From UBA1563 sp037440065 (lineage in GTDB: Bacteria > Bacteroidota > Ignavibacteria > Ignavibacteriales > Ignavibacteriaceae): a DNA stretch of 64,000 nucleotides. The position numbers and the translations under genes are program-made. This document shows positions 18,077 through 26,582 of this stretch, in pieces (the stretch's first letter is position 1; each line of letters opens with the position of its first letter). The notes below the pieces were generated by a model, which had not been told where the DNA came from, ran no database searches, and saw only the letters and a list, made by a program, of their open reading frames with translations. Location: contig JBBIUV010000016.1 of the NCBI GenBank assembly GCA_037440065.1, positions 620,001-684,000 on the forward strand. The letters run 5' to 3'.

Positions 18077-18840
18077 TCTTCTCTCACGTTTATTTCGTCT
18101 TTCGTTTCTACATTTTTTGTAATGAAGAGATCAACTGCATCGCCCTGATTTAAACGACTTCCGGGGCTTGGATATTGGTCTTTCACCGTGTTTGGCAACA
18201 AATCAAATGATGGTTGATAATTTATTTTCCCAACTTTTAGAAAGTTCTCATTCAAGATTTTTTCTGCTTCATTCAAAGGTTTGCCAATAAGATTTGGGAT
18301 TTCAATTTGTCCCTCTGTTTGACCCGAGCTAACACTTACATCAATTACACTTCCCTTTTTAATTTTTACTCCTGCAACCAACTGTTGGGCAATCACAATA
18401 TCTTTCGGGTTATCGGAAGATACTTCGGAGATTACACCAATTTTTAAACCCACTCTTTCCAAAGCAAATCTGGCGTTGGTTATAGATTTTCCTCTCAACG
18501 ATGGGACTATTGTCGTTGGTTCACCTCCGCTTAAAACTAAAAAGATTCTTCTCCCTTTCTTAACAATTTCTCCCGCATGTGGTTTTTGAAGAATTATTGC
18601 ATTTTTCGTAAATCCATTCTCGATGTAAGAGGTATCGCCAATTACAGGATTCAAGCCGGCATCTTCCATAATTTTTATTGCTTGGTCTTGTTGAAGATTT
18701 ACTACACTCGGAACTTGAACTTCCGCAGAATAAACCAACCACGGCATTAAGAGATAATTGAATATCAGGAAGAAAACAAAAAATCCGCCTAAAAAATAAA
18801 GCAGTTTTTTTACTTTGGGATTTTGTAATAAATTATTCAT
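18073..18840 (-). CDS. Membrane-anchored protein with three PASTA domains
   Basis: 255 aa from the ATG at 18840 (a GTG one codon earlier is possible). A short basic cytoplasmic tail (NPKVKKLLYF) and one helix (about 16-36) are followed by three roughly 68-residue PASTA repeats, each opening with the VPxxxg...A motif: VPSVVNLQQDQAIKIMEDAG, VPSLRGKSITNARFALERVG and IPNLIGKPLNEAEKIL. PASTA domains bind peptidoglycan or muropeptides, usually on Ser/Thr kinases or PBPs. Here there is no kinase or transpeptidase domain, so it is a bare sensor/anchor as in several Bacteroidetes. Its coupling to rpe looks positional rather than functional. Confidence 0.9.
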   Translation of the reverse strand: MNNLLQNPKVKKLLYFLGGFFVFFLIFNYLLMPWLVYSAEVQVPSVVNLQQDQAIKIMEDAGLNPVIGDTSYIENGFTKNAIILQKPHAGEIVKKGRRIFLVLSGGEPTTIVPSLRGKSITNARFALERVGLKIGVISEVSSDNPKDIVIAQQLVAGVKIKKGSVIDVSVSSGQTEGQIEIPNLIGKPLNEAEKILNENFLKVGKINYQPSFDLLPNTVKDQYPSPGSRLNQGDAVDLFITKNVETKDEINVREE

Positions 18841-18891
18841 CACTCAAATATATCAATTCATAAAAAGTCTTACAAAAGAAGATCGTTCGTT

Positions 18892-20202
18892 TCAAGACTT
18901 TCTGAAAATAAAATTGTAAAGAACCATTAGAATTGTGGCTACAACTCCAATTCCAAAGACCGATAGAAAAACCAATCCCGGATTATTAGCAACCGTTGCA
19001 AAATTATGATAAAGTGTTCCACCAAGCCAACCGCCAAAACCCCAAGCAATCGCAATCGGCAAAAAAGCATAACCCTGGAAAAGAGCTGCTTGTCCTTTTG
19101 GAGCTAAATCGGCAATATATTCATAAAATCTTGGGGCTTGAGTCTGTTCACCAATTGAAAAGATAAAAATACCTGTTGCGAGAACGGGAATAGAAAGATC
19201 ATGTGTCCCTAAAAATCCGAGTGACATTTTGTGTCCAATTGTCATTGGAAGCACTAAATACAAAAACAACCAGCTGAGAGCAGCAAGAACAAATCCAAAG
19301 ACAATTGCCGTCCGCGTAGGAATATGTTTCGTAAATCGGTTAACCGGAATTTGAAAAAGAATTATCGTCCATGCACCAATTGAAATGATGATTTCTATAG
19401 GTGCATCTTTTGAAATATAATCAGCCACATAAAATGGGAGGACAATAAACTCTTGCCAGAAGACCAGCCAGTACAGCGAAAAGATGAGAAGAAATATCAT
19501 GAATCGGAAATTCATCAGTACAACAAGTAAATTTTTTAAAACAACCAATAACCCATCACTCTTTTTAGTCAAATTTACTTCAGGTTCTTTGTAAAAAATC
19601 AACGTAGCAAAAAACATAAGTGAACAGCTTATTGCCGAAACAATATAAACGAATTGAATCCCGATTAAATCTCTAACAAAAAATGCTAACAGAGGACCTA
19701 TCGCCGCCCCAATATTAACAAGCCAATAATAAAATGCGTAACCGAGAGATTTAGTCTCCGTAGTTGAAGTCAATGCTACGGTTCCAAGCACACTTGGTTT
19801 TATAAATGAACCACCTATTGCGGTAAATATTAAAATCACAGTTAATAACCAGTAAAGATTTTCTTTAGGATAAAAAGACGAGAAGAATCCCATTCCTGTT
19901 GAGCCAATAAGAAAATAACCGATCGCTAGAACAAAAAACGCGAATGAGAAAGCTTTCTTAAAACCGAATTTATCAGCTAAAGCGCCGGCAAAAACCGGAA
20001 GAAGATAGATCAAACCGCCAAAGATCGAAGAGAGTTGTCCAGCTTCTACCTCACTGAATTTTAGATGATCGCGCAGAAACAAACTTAATATTGTCGCTTG
20101 TCCGTAGTAAGCTAAGCGTTCAAACAATTCCATAACGTTAGCAACCCAAAATGAGGGTTGAAAACCGGATTTTACTTTTTGCAGGCTGGCAGAAATATTC
20201 AC
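18892..20202 (-). CDS. MFS transporter, POT (peptide transporter)-like
   Basis: 436 aa with about 12 hydrophobic helices. The N-terminus MELFERLAYYGQATILSLFL closely resembles the E-x-x-E-R-x-x-Y-Y-G motif of proton-coupled oligopeptide transporters, and the loop 2-3 motif GALADKFGFKKAF is MFS signature A. It starts at GTG (20202) with AAGGAG 9 nt upstream, a good ribosome-binding site. It is divergent from rqcH. The substrate is uncertain; di/tripeptide import is plausible, but the Bacteroidetes relatives include many uncharacterised MFS proteins. Confidence 0.8.
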   Translation of the reverse strand: MNISASLQKVKSGFQPSFWVANVMELFERLAYYGQATILSLFLRDHLKFSEVEAGQLSSIFGGLIYLLPVFAGALADKFGFKKAFSFAFFVLAIGYFLIGSTGMGFFSSFYPKENLYWLLTVILIFTAIGGSFIKPSVLGTVALTSTTETKSLGYAFYYWLVNIGAAIGPLLAFFVRDLIGIQFVYIVSAISCSLMFFATLIFYKEPEVNLTKKSDGLLVVLKNLLVVLMNFRFMIFLLIFSLYWLVFWQEFIVLPFYVADYISKDAPIEIIISIGAWTIILFQIPVNRFTKHIPTRTAIVFGFVLAALSWLFLYLVLPMTIGHKMSLGFLGTHDLSIPVLATGIFIFSIGEQTQAPRFYEYIADLAPKGQAALFQGYAFLPIAIAWGFGGWLGGTLYHNFATVANNPGLVFLSVFGIGVVATILMVLYNFIFRKS

Positions 20203-20334
20203 TGATGCTGCTCCTTTTTTATTCTTACTGTTAAGTAAAAGTTTTTAATTAATTTTGTGAAAGATAAAGAAATTTCCCATTCCGATAACAATCGTGATAG
20301 GGATAAATGGAATTTAATAGATTGTACGAACTTA

Positions 20335-21957
20335 ATGATAAATAATTATTTTTTCCTGACGCAATTTGTGAGAGAGTTGCAAGGTGAATTAATCGGAAGC
20401 TCATTCCAAGCAGCTTTTTCTCAGGAAAAGAATAAATTGTTACTTTCATTTTTGGTAATCCGTCGCGAATTATTTCTCGAATTCCACACCGGGGCTCAAC
20501 TCCCTTATCTTTATATTCGTGACACATTCAACAGAGCGAAAAAAAATACAAGTTCTTTTTTCGATCAATTCTCCGGAGAGACACTTAGAAATATTCAAAT
20601 AGCTCGATTTGAAAGAATTATAAAATTCACTTTCGATCGATTTGCAATGTTTCTATTGTTTCGAGGGAAAGACTCAAATATTTTAGCTATTGATATAAAT
20701 GGTAATATCGAAACGTTTAAAACATCAGACGGCATTTCAATTGAGCAAATTAGCAATGAACTCAAAGTAATTGAATTTGGAAATACTTTTTCATTTACAA
20801 ATGAATTACCGATTGAGGTAACTTTAAAAGAATTCAAAACAAAATACCCTTTCTTTGGGAAGAGAATGTTAGAGGAATTCCTATTTAGGTCAGAGAGAAA
20901 TGAAAAAACCTTTACAGAATCAATAAATGAGGTGATTACCGATATTGAGACAAAAGAATTGGGACTATATTTTGATGAAGAGAAAAAGGATTTTTCAATT
21001 CTACCCGATACGTTTCTAACTTGTCATAAGTTGAAAAAGGTAATGTCTTTAACTTCTTGCAGTGAGGCGATTAAAGAGTATCTTAAACAACAATTTCATT
21101 TTCAACAATTCCAGTCTTTATTTAAACTGACCTTAAAACATTTTGAAAAAGAGATCACTTATACAACATCTAAACTTGAAGCGATCAGAAAGAGATTAGG
21201 TGAAGGCTCAAAGGAAAATTTGTACACTGAATACGCCAATCTATTACTTATTAATCTTCAATCCATTTCTAAAGGGTTGAGTAAAATAGAAATCGAGAAC
21301 ATTTACCATGACGGGAAAGCAGAAATTATTCCTTTAAAAGAAAATCTCTCACCAAATGAAAATGTAAATCATTATTTTAGTAAAGCGAAATCTGAAAAAA
21401 TATTTTTCGTTCGAGTAGAAAAAGAAATTATGCAATTATCAAATCGATTAGACGTTGCAATTGAAAAAGAAAAACAATTATCTACCATTTCTACACTAAA
21501 TGAATTAAAACAGTTTACAAAGGTTTTTCCCTTGAAAAATGAATCACAGCATAACGATACTCCAAAAATAAATTTCAAACAATTTTTAATCGATGGGACA
21601 TGGAAAGTATATGTTGGGAAAGATAGCAAGAACAACGATTTGTTAACAACTAAATTTGCAAAACAAAATGATTTTTGGTTTCACGCAAGAAGTGTTTCAG
21701 GCTCCCACGTGGTTCTCCGGGTTGAAAATACAAAAGAAGTTGTTCCAAAACCGGTGTTAAAAAAAGTTGCACAGTTAGCCGCGTTTTATAGTAAAGCCAA
21801 AACTGCCGGAATAGCACCTGTCTCATATACATTGAAAAAATTTGTTGTAAAAAGAAAAGGAATGGATGTGGGAATGGTTTCTTTGCTTAAAGAAGATACC
21901 CTGTTAGTGAAACCGGAAATTCCACAAGGTTGTGAAATGTTATTTGAAGAAAACTAA
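20335..21957 (+). CDS. rqcH: NFACT-family ribosome quality control protein RqcH (Rqc2 homologue)
   Basis: Recruits tRNA-Ala to stalled 50S subunits and adds C-terminal alanine tails for degradation. I set the start at 20335 (MINNYFFLTQFVRELQGEL) because the family begins at this F-x-L-x-x-L helix; a GTG at 20257 would add 26 non-conserved residues. The NFACT-N domain is followed by a middle helical region with coiled-coil character and the C-terminal NFACT-R domain (WKVYVGKDSKNNDLLTTKFA, DFWFHARSVSGSHVVLR, KTAGIAPVSYT, VKRKGMDVG). At the position of the conserved D-R pair in NFACT-N the sequence reads ARFERIIKF, so E-R. nagB follows after 17 nt. Confidence 0.9.
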   Translation: MINNYFFLTQFVRELQGELIGSSFQAAFSQEKNKLLLSFLVIRRELFLEFHTGAQLPYLYIRDTFNRAKKNTSSFFDQFSGETLRNIQIARFERIIKFTFDRFAMFLLFRGKDSNILAIDINGNIETFKTSDGISIEQISNELKVIEFGNTFSFTNELPIEVTLKEFKTKYPFFGKRMLEEFLFRSERNEKTFTESINEVITDIETKELGLYFDEEKKDFSILPDTFLTCHKLKKVMSLTSCSEAIKEYLKQQFHFQQFQSLFKLTLKHFEKEITYTTSKLEAIRKRLGEGSKENLYTEYANLLLINLQSISKGLSKIEIENIYHDGKAEIIPLKENLSPNENVNHYFSKAKSEKIFFVRVEKEIMQLSNRLDVAIEKEKQLSTISTLNELKQFTKVFPLKNESQHNDTPKINFKQFLIDGTWKVYVGKDSKNNDLLTTKFAKQNDFWFHARSVSGSHVVLRVENTKEVVPKPVLKKVAQLAAFYSKAKTAGIAPVSYTLKKFVVKRKGMDVGMVSLLKEDTLLVKPEIPQGCEMLFEEN

Positions 21958-21974
21958 TTTAAAGGAGATTAAAC

Positions 21975-22796
21975 ATGAGACTTATCATTCAACCGTCATA
22001 TGAAGCTGCATCAAAATGGGCTGCGAACTATGTAGCCGCAAAAATTCTTGAATTCAAACCGAACGCAAAAAAAAGATTTGTGCTTGGATTGCCAACCGGT
22101 TCTTCCCCACTTGGATTGTACAAAGAACTGATAAAGTTAAATAAAAAAGGAGTTGTTTCTTTCCAATATGTTACAACTTTTAATATGGATGAATACGTTG
22201 GATTAGCTGAAAATCATCCGCAGAGTTATCACTACTTTATGTTTCATAATTTTTTTAATCACATCGATATCGACAAAAAGTATATAAACATTTTAAACGG
22301 AAATGCAAAAGATTTGGAGAAAGAATGTTTTAGTTACGAAAAGAAAATTGAGAAAAGCGGTGGAATAAATTTGTTTATTGGCGGAATTGGTCCAGATGGT
22401 CATATCGCTTTTAACGAACCCGGTTCTTCACTTGGTTCGTTGACAAGGGTAAAAACTTTAACAATGGATACCATAATTGCCAATTCTCGATTTTTTGATA
22501 ACGATGTAAATAAAGTTCCGAAGACAGCTCTAACCGTGGGTGTAAAAACCGTACTCGATGCAAAAGAAATTTTATTGGTAATAAGCGGACATGCTAAAGC
22601 CCGTGCCCTTGCGAAAGTTGTTGAAGAAGGTGTAAATCATATGTGGACTGTCAGCGCTATGCAACTTCATCCTAAAAGTTTAATTGTTTGTGATGATGCT
22701 TCAACTGTTGAATTGAAAGTCGGTACGGTAAATTATTTTAAAGATATCGAAGCTCCCCACTTGAATCCCGATTCTCAATTACAGTTTAGGAGGTAG
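21975..22796 (+). CDS. nagB: Glucosamine-6-phosphate deaminase
   Basis: Converts glucosamine-6-P to fructose-6-P and ammonia, the step after NagA. Residues align with E. coli NagB numbering: D72 (NMDEYVG), D141 and H143 (GPDGHIAF) and E148 (NEPGSS), with the phosphate loop GLPTGSSPLGLY at 38-49. 273 aa is normal. A strong ribosome-binding site AAAGGAGA sits 7 nt before the ATG, just after the rqcH stop, so the two share a transcript. The 18-bp gap to convergent tadA carries only a weak 6-bp hairpin. Confidence 0.97.
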   Translation: MRLIIQPSYEAASKWAANYVAAKILEFKPNAKKRFVLGLPTGSSPLGLYKELIKLNKKGVVSFQYVTTFNMDEYVGLAENHPQSYHYFMFHNFFNHIDIDKKYINILNGNAKDLEKECFSYEKKIEKSGGINLFIGGIGPDGHIAFNEPGSSLGSLTRVKTLTMDTIIANSRFFDNDVNKVPKTALTVGVKTVLDAKEILLVISGHAKARALAKVVEEGVNHMWTVSAMQLHPKSLIVCDDASTVELKVGTVNYFKDIEAPHLNPDSQLQFRR

Positions 22797-22814
22797 ATAA
22801 TCTAGAAGTAGCTT

Positions 22815-23285
22815 TCACTTCTTCGTTTCTCTTACTTGCTTAAAGAATTTTTGGAGTAGCGTTTGCGATTTTTTTTCCATTAAGCCGGAATAAACTTTAA
22901 TCGCGTGGTTATACTTCCCTTCTGCCGGAAAATTGTATATTGAACCGCAAGCTCCGAACTTAACATCGAATGCTGCAAAGTAGATGCTAGAAACTCGCGC
23001 AAGAAGTGAAGCGCCCGTGCACATTACGCATGGTTCCAAAGTTACGTAGAGATCACATTCTGTTAGTCTCTGTTCCTGCAACGTATTTGTGGCAGCTGTA
23101 ATTGCAATCATTTCCGCATGGGCGGTTGGGTCTTTTAACCATTCAGTTTGATTGTGTCCCCTTCCAATAATTCTTCCATCTTTTACAACAACTGCACCGA
23201 CAGGAATTTCCTTTTCATCAAAAGCAATTTCTGCTTCTTGAAAAGCTGCATACATAAAACGATAATTTTCTTCACTAAAAAGCAT
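22815..23285 (-). CDS. tadA: tRNA adenosine(34) deaminase / CMP-dCMP-deaminase-like protein
   Basis: Zinc deaminase converting wobble A34 to inosine in tRNA-Arg(ACG). The active site is H56-A-E58 and P85-C86-x2-C89 (EPCVMCTGA). The 156-aa length, PVGAVVVKDGRIIGRGHN opening and FGACGSIYNF tail fit TadA better than guanine or cytosine deaminases, though the Bacteroidetes guanine-deaminase-like group is a near alternative. It is convergent with nagB and divergent from the hisA-like gene across a 200-bp region. Confidence 0.88.
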   Translation of the reverse strand: MLFSEENYRFMYAAFQEAEIAFDEKEIPVGAVVVKDGRIIGRGHNQTEWLKDPTAHAEMIAITAATNTLQEQRLTECDLYVTLEPCVMCTGASLLARVSSIYFAAFDVKFGACGSIYNFPAEGKYNHAIKVYSGLMEKKSQTLLQKFFKQVRETKK

Positions 23286-23310
23286 TATATTAAATTAGGA
23301 ATTACGAATT

Positions 23311-23323
23311 CCGCCAGAGGCGG
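23311..23323. repeat. Short palindrome CCGCC-AGA-GGCGG in the tadA/hisA intergenic region
   Basis: A 5-bp GC-rich perfect stem with a 3-nt loop, set in otherwise AT-rich DNA, flanked by near-identical copies of TAGGAATTA (about 23297 and 23357). GC-rich palindromes of this kind are often dispersed repeats in FCB genomes. It lies in the divergent promoter region, so an operator role is also possible. Single copy in this window. Confidence 0.45.
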
Positions 23324-23486
23324 ATAAATATAAAATAGGAATTATTTGAACCTTTAATTCAATTTAATAAATCATGCTAACATTTAGTCAAACATTTTCG
23401 TTTTATTCATTTTACATTCTTGTGTGTACATTCTATATTTCGAGTGACAATTCAAATAATTTCTCAGCAAATTGGCAGCGTCACCA

Positions 23487-24239
23487 ATGTCTCTTTTATT
23501 AGTTATTCCATCGATAGATATAAAAAACGGACGAACCGTTCGAGTGGTTCAAGGTATTCCTGAGCTGAATTGCAATGAGTACGACAATGACCCTGTAGAA
23601 ATGGCGAAAATCTGGCGCGCTGAAAATGCCAAGATGCTGCACATCGTTGACTTTGATGCTCTTCATGGTGATAAATGCAAAAACTATTCATTGCTTGAAG
23701 AGATCTGCAATTCTGTAATTATTCCCGTTGAATTTGCCGGTGGTATTAGATGTTTTGACGACGCCCAAAAATATCTCGAACTTGGAGTTAGCAGAATTGT
23801 CGTTTCTACGATGACCATGGAAAACCTTCCGGAATTTAAAAGAGTTTTGGAAAAATTCGGTCCTAAAAAAATTGTCGTGTCAATTGATGTTATAGATAAC
23901 GAAATTGTTATACGAGGAAGAAAAATTAAAACGGGAATTTTACCTGTTGCTTTTGCTTTAAAATTAAAGGAAATTGGGGTAGAAAGATTTTTGGTTACAG
24001 ATGTTAAACGAAATGGAATGATGCTCGGACCAAATCTAGAACTTTCCCGGTCAATAGCTGAAGCTACTCAAGTTAAAGTGACTTTATCGGGTGGTATTAG
24101 AAATAAAGATGAACTGATGGATGTTCAATCATTTATTGATGTTGGTATTGATTCTGTCATTGTTGGAAGAGCTTTGTATGAGAACCGTTTTCCGTGTCAA
24201 AAATTATGGCGTGTAGCTGAATCCGGAATTTTTAACTAA
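23487..24239 (+). CDS. hisA: HisA-like phosphoribosyl isomerase (HisA/HisF TIM barrel)
   Basis: TIM-barrel isomerase of histidine biosynthesis (ProFAR to PRFAR) by family. I start at ATG 23487 (MSLLLVIPSIDIKNG); a TTG at 23472 would add five residues. Catalytic aspartates match: D11 (PSIDIKNG) and D134 (VSIDV), and the phosphate-binding loops FAGGIR and LSGGIRNKDE plus VGRALYENRF are present. At 250 aa it is complete. No other his gene is near; instead it leads a cNMP-binding/UspA/pfkA/Ca2+-ATPase run. It may be true HisA or a divergent paralogue, since the RVVQG loop differs from R-x-x-x-G-D. Confidence 0.82.
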   Translation: MSLLLVIPSIDIKNGRTVRVVQGIPELNCNEYDNDPVEMAKIWRAENAKMLHIVDFDALHGDKCKNYSLLEEICNSVIIPVEFAGGIRCFDDAQKYLELGVSRIVVSTMTMENLPEFKRVLEKFGPKKIVVSIDVIDNEIVIRGRKIKTGILPVAFALKLKEIGVERFLVTDVKRNGMMLGPNLELSRSIAEATQVKVTLSGGIRNKDELMDVQSFIDVGIDSVIVGRALYENRFPCQKLWRVAESGIFN

Positions 24240-24248
24240 AGGAAGTTT

Positions 24249-24818
24249 ATGAAAGAAAATGAAGAGTCACAATCTATTCACAGTAGTTTTTGGTCTAATT
24301 TTTTTAAGAAGAAAACCGAACTTCCTCTCCTCTTCTCTGTGTTGAAAGAGATGCCCCCATTTAACGAATTAAAAAAATCAGAGTTAGACGAAATCCTCTC
24401 CATTGTTCACGAGCGAAATTATGTCCCGGGAGAATATATCTTTCTCCAGAACGATCCCGGAATCGGTTTATACTTTTTACTTGATGGTGAAGTGAGCATT
24501 TATCGCGAATCACTCTCAAAAACAAAAGTAAAACTTGCCAACTTTTCAACCGGGGATTTTTTTGGCGAGTTAGCCCTTATTGATCGTGGTGATCGCTCTG
24601 CCTCCGCAATTGCAGATACAAATTGTAAAGTTGGAATCATTTTTAAACCCGATCTAGAAGAAGTAATAAAGAAAAAACCAAAAATTGGTGTTGCTGTGAT
24701 GTCCGGTTTAGCTAGAATAATTGTCACCCGTCTCAGAAATTTGAATGAAGAATTTATCTTTTTACAAGAAAACAAATCATCAAAAAAGATGGAGAATTAC
24801 CATGGAACTTCAATATAA
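24249..24818 (+). CDS. Cyclic nucleotide-binding domain protein
   Basis: 189 aa, essentially one CRP-type sensor domain (about 35-155): PGEYIFLQNDPGIGLYFLLDGEVSI, then the phosphate-binding cassette FFGELALIDRGDRSASAIA, which keeps the G-E-L-A and R-S-A residues that hold the cyclic nucleotide phosphate. There is no C-terminal helix-turn-helix, so it is not a classical CRP regulator; the C-terminal helix (LARIIVTRLRNLNEEFIFLQ) may dimerise. It starts 9 nt after hisA and overlaps the UspA gene by 17 nt, so the three are probably one unit. The ligand could be cAMP, cGMP or c-di-GMP. Confidence 0.88.
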   Translation: MKENEESQSIHSSFWSNFFKKKTELPLLFSVLKEMPPFNELKKSELDEILSIVHERNYVPGEYIFLQNDPGIGLYFLLDGEVSIYRESLSKTKVKLANFSTGDFFGELALIDRGDRSASAIADTNCKVGIIFKPDLEEVIKKKPKIGVAVMSGLARIIVTRLRNLNEEFIFLQENKSSKKMENYHGTSI

Positions 24819-25284
24819 AACCATATTAGTGCCTATTGATTTCTCCGATTATTCAAAATCGGCATTAAAATACGCCGTTACCTTTGCACAACATTATCAC
24901 TCCAAATTAATTTTAATCTATGTAATGGAACCGGTCATTTATCCACCCGATTTTAGTATGGGACAAATTACCCTTCCAACCGTAAATTTTGAAGTTGATA
25001 AAAGAGCAAAAGAAGAATTGGATAAACTCGCTGAAGCAGAAATCGGCTCTTCAGTTCAAGTTGAAACTGTCTTAAAAACCGGGAAACCTTTTGTAGAGAT
25101 TATTGATACAGCCAAAGAAGTCGATGCTGATCTGATAATTATTTCAACACACGGGCATTCCGGTGTTGAGCACATTTTGTTTGGCAGCACAGCAGATAAA
25201 GTAGTCCAAAAAGCTCCTTGCCCGGTTCTTACTTTACGCGAACCGATTAAAGGATTTGACTACAAAGATTTCTTCAAGAAATAG
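24802..25284 (+). CDS. Universal stress protein UspA family
   Basis: 160 aa from ATG 24802, chosen because GGAGA sits just upstream and the family N-terminus (YKTILVPIDFSDYSKSALKYA) follows at once; an upstream in-frame start at 24745 would lie deep inside the previous gene. The ATP-binding loop THGHSGVEHILFGSTADKVV and the closing APCPVLTLR are typical of nucleotide-binding USPs. Probably a small cytoplasmic stress or energy sensor, coupled to the cNMP-binding gene. Confidence 0.93.
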   Translation: MELQYKTILVPIDFSDYSKSALKYAVTFAQHYHSKLILIYVMEPVIYPPDFSMGQITLPTVNFEVDKRAKEELDKLAEAEIGSSVQVETVLKTGKPFVEIIDTAKEVDADLIIISTHGHSGVEHILFGSTADKVVQKAPCPVLTLREPIKGFDYKDFFKK

Positions 25285-25388
25285 TTCGTATTTAGATGTT
25301 CTGAAAATTTTGATAAAGATTTTTAGAGATTCTATTTTAGCAAAAGTATTTCGAATCACGTGAACGAACTTTTATTTGAAAATAGAAT
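25283..25388. promoter_or_regulatory. Interleaved inverted repeats in the uspA-pfkA gap
   Basis: Two inverted-repeat pairs interlock: AGTTCGT (25283-25289) with ACGAACT (25364-25370), and ATTCTATTTT (25329-25338) with AAAATAGAAT (25379-25388). The A-B-A'-B' order could form a pseudoknot in the pfkA leader, or be two operator half-site pairs. AT-rich sequence makes chance matches possible. pfkA has its own GAGG ribosome-binding site at about 25445. Confidence 0.3.
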
Positions 25389-25454
25389 TTCTTACTCATA
25401 TATTAGACATAGTAAAAAAGCGAATAGTTCTCAATTTCTGTTAGAGGATTCAAT

Positions 25455-26573
25455 ATGGATAACGGATCTGGTTCAATTAAGAAAATCGCTATAAATACCG
25501 GAGGTGGAGATGCACCCGGATTAAATGCAGTTATTAGAGCTATCACAATTACCGCTTTAAATAAAGGCTGGGAAGTTGTTGGAATACGTGATGGGTATAA
25601 TGGAATTTTTCTCCCGGAAAGCTATCCCAATAACGATGGTCTCATCAATTTAACTTATGATAAAGTTGCAGGAATTACTGGCCAAGGAGGAACAATTCTT
25701 GGAACAACCAATCGTGGTAATCCCCTCAAATATCCAATGAAAGATTCAAAAGGAAATCTGGTTGAAATAGACCGTTCCGATGAAATTCTGAATGCTTTCC
25801 GTAGACATAAAATTGATGCTCTTGTTGCAATCGGTGGTGATGGGTCACTATCAATTGCAAATGTTTTTGCTAAAAAAGGTTTAAATGTAATTGGGGTTCC
25901 CAAAACAATTGATAATGACCTTGATAGAACCGTTATAACTTTCGGATTTGACACTGCGTTGGGTTTTGCAACCGAGAGTATTGATAGACTTCACACCACA
26001 GCACAATCTCATGGAAGAATTATGGTTGTTGAAGTGATGGGAAGATACGCCGGTTGGATTGCATTAAACTCAGGAATTTCCGGCTCAGCAGATGTAGTAA
26101 TCATTCCTGAAATTCCCTATGATATTAATAAAATAGCCGATTATTTAAATAATGTAGCCGCCGCAAGAAAGAATTATGCAATAATCGTAGTTGCCGAAGG
26201 TGCAAAACCAATTGATGGAACAACTTCAGTTATTGAAAAAGAAGTGGGAAAAGCAGAACGTTTAGGAGGTGCTGCAGAACGTCTTGAAAGAAATCTAGTT
26301 CCATTAGTCTCTAAAGAAATTCGTACGGTTATTCTTGGGCATCTACTCCGTGGTGGAAGTCCAACAACTTTTGATAGACTTCTCTCATTACGTTTTGGTG
26401 CTTCAGCAGTTCGTGCCCTTGCCGATGGAAAATCAGGCGTTATGGTTGCACTAGACCCCCCAACAGTTCAATATGTTCCCTTAGACCAAGCAACAAGTAG
26501 AATGAAAACGGTTCCGCTTGATTGCGACACAATATTAACCGGAAGAGAATTAGGAATTTGCTTCGGAGACTAG
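25455..26573 (+). CDS. pfkA: 6-phosphofructokinase, ATP-type by active-site residues (mixed group III)
   Basis: Phosphorylates fructose-6-P in glycolysis. 372 aa. NTGGGDAPGLNAVI at 15-28 and GQGGTILGTTNRG near 77-88 frame the nucleotide site. GGDGS at 127-131 has Gly where PPi-dependent enzymes have Asp, predicting ATP use, while PKTIDND at 149-155 has the Lys typical of PPi-PFKs and of the Gly/Lys actinobacterial-type ATP-PFKs. Catalytic D153 and the MGRYAGW substrate loop are present. It may thus be ATP-dependent and weakly regulated. The 170-bp upstream gap suggests its own promoter; the Ca2+ ATPase follows 9 nt after the stop. Confidence 0.93.
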   Translation: MDNGSGSIKKIAINTGGGDAPGLNAVIRAITITALNKGWEVVGIRDGYNGIFLPESYPNNDGLINLTYDKVAGITGQGGTILGTTNRGNPLKYPMKDSKGNLVEIDRSDEILNAFRRHKIDALVAIGGDGSLSIANVFAKKGLNVIGVPKTIDNDLDRTVITFGFDTALGFATESIDRLHTTAQSHGRIMVVEVMGRYAGWIALNSGISGSADVVIIPEIPYDINKIADYLNNVAAARKNYAIIVVAEGAKPIDGTTSVIEKEVGKAERLGGAAERLERNLVPLVSKEIRTVILGHLLRGGSPTTFDRLLSLRFGASAVRALADGKSGVMVALDPPTVQYVPLDQATSRMKTVPLDCDTILTGRELGICFGD

Positions 26574-26582
26574 CAGAAATTT

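Noticed and set aside
24745..24801. Upstream start of UspA
   Set aside because: Deep inside the preceding gene with no conserved residues; the ribosome-binding site and family start support 24802.
25357..25362. CACGTG core resembling parS (TGTTTCACGTGAAACA), also at about 11775, 21706, 30824 and 56190
   Set aside because: Flanking bases do not match the parS palindrome at any of these places; most lie inside genes.
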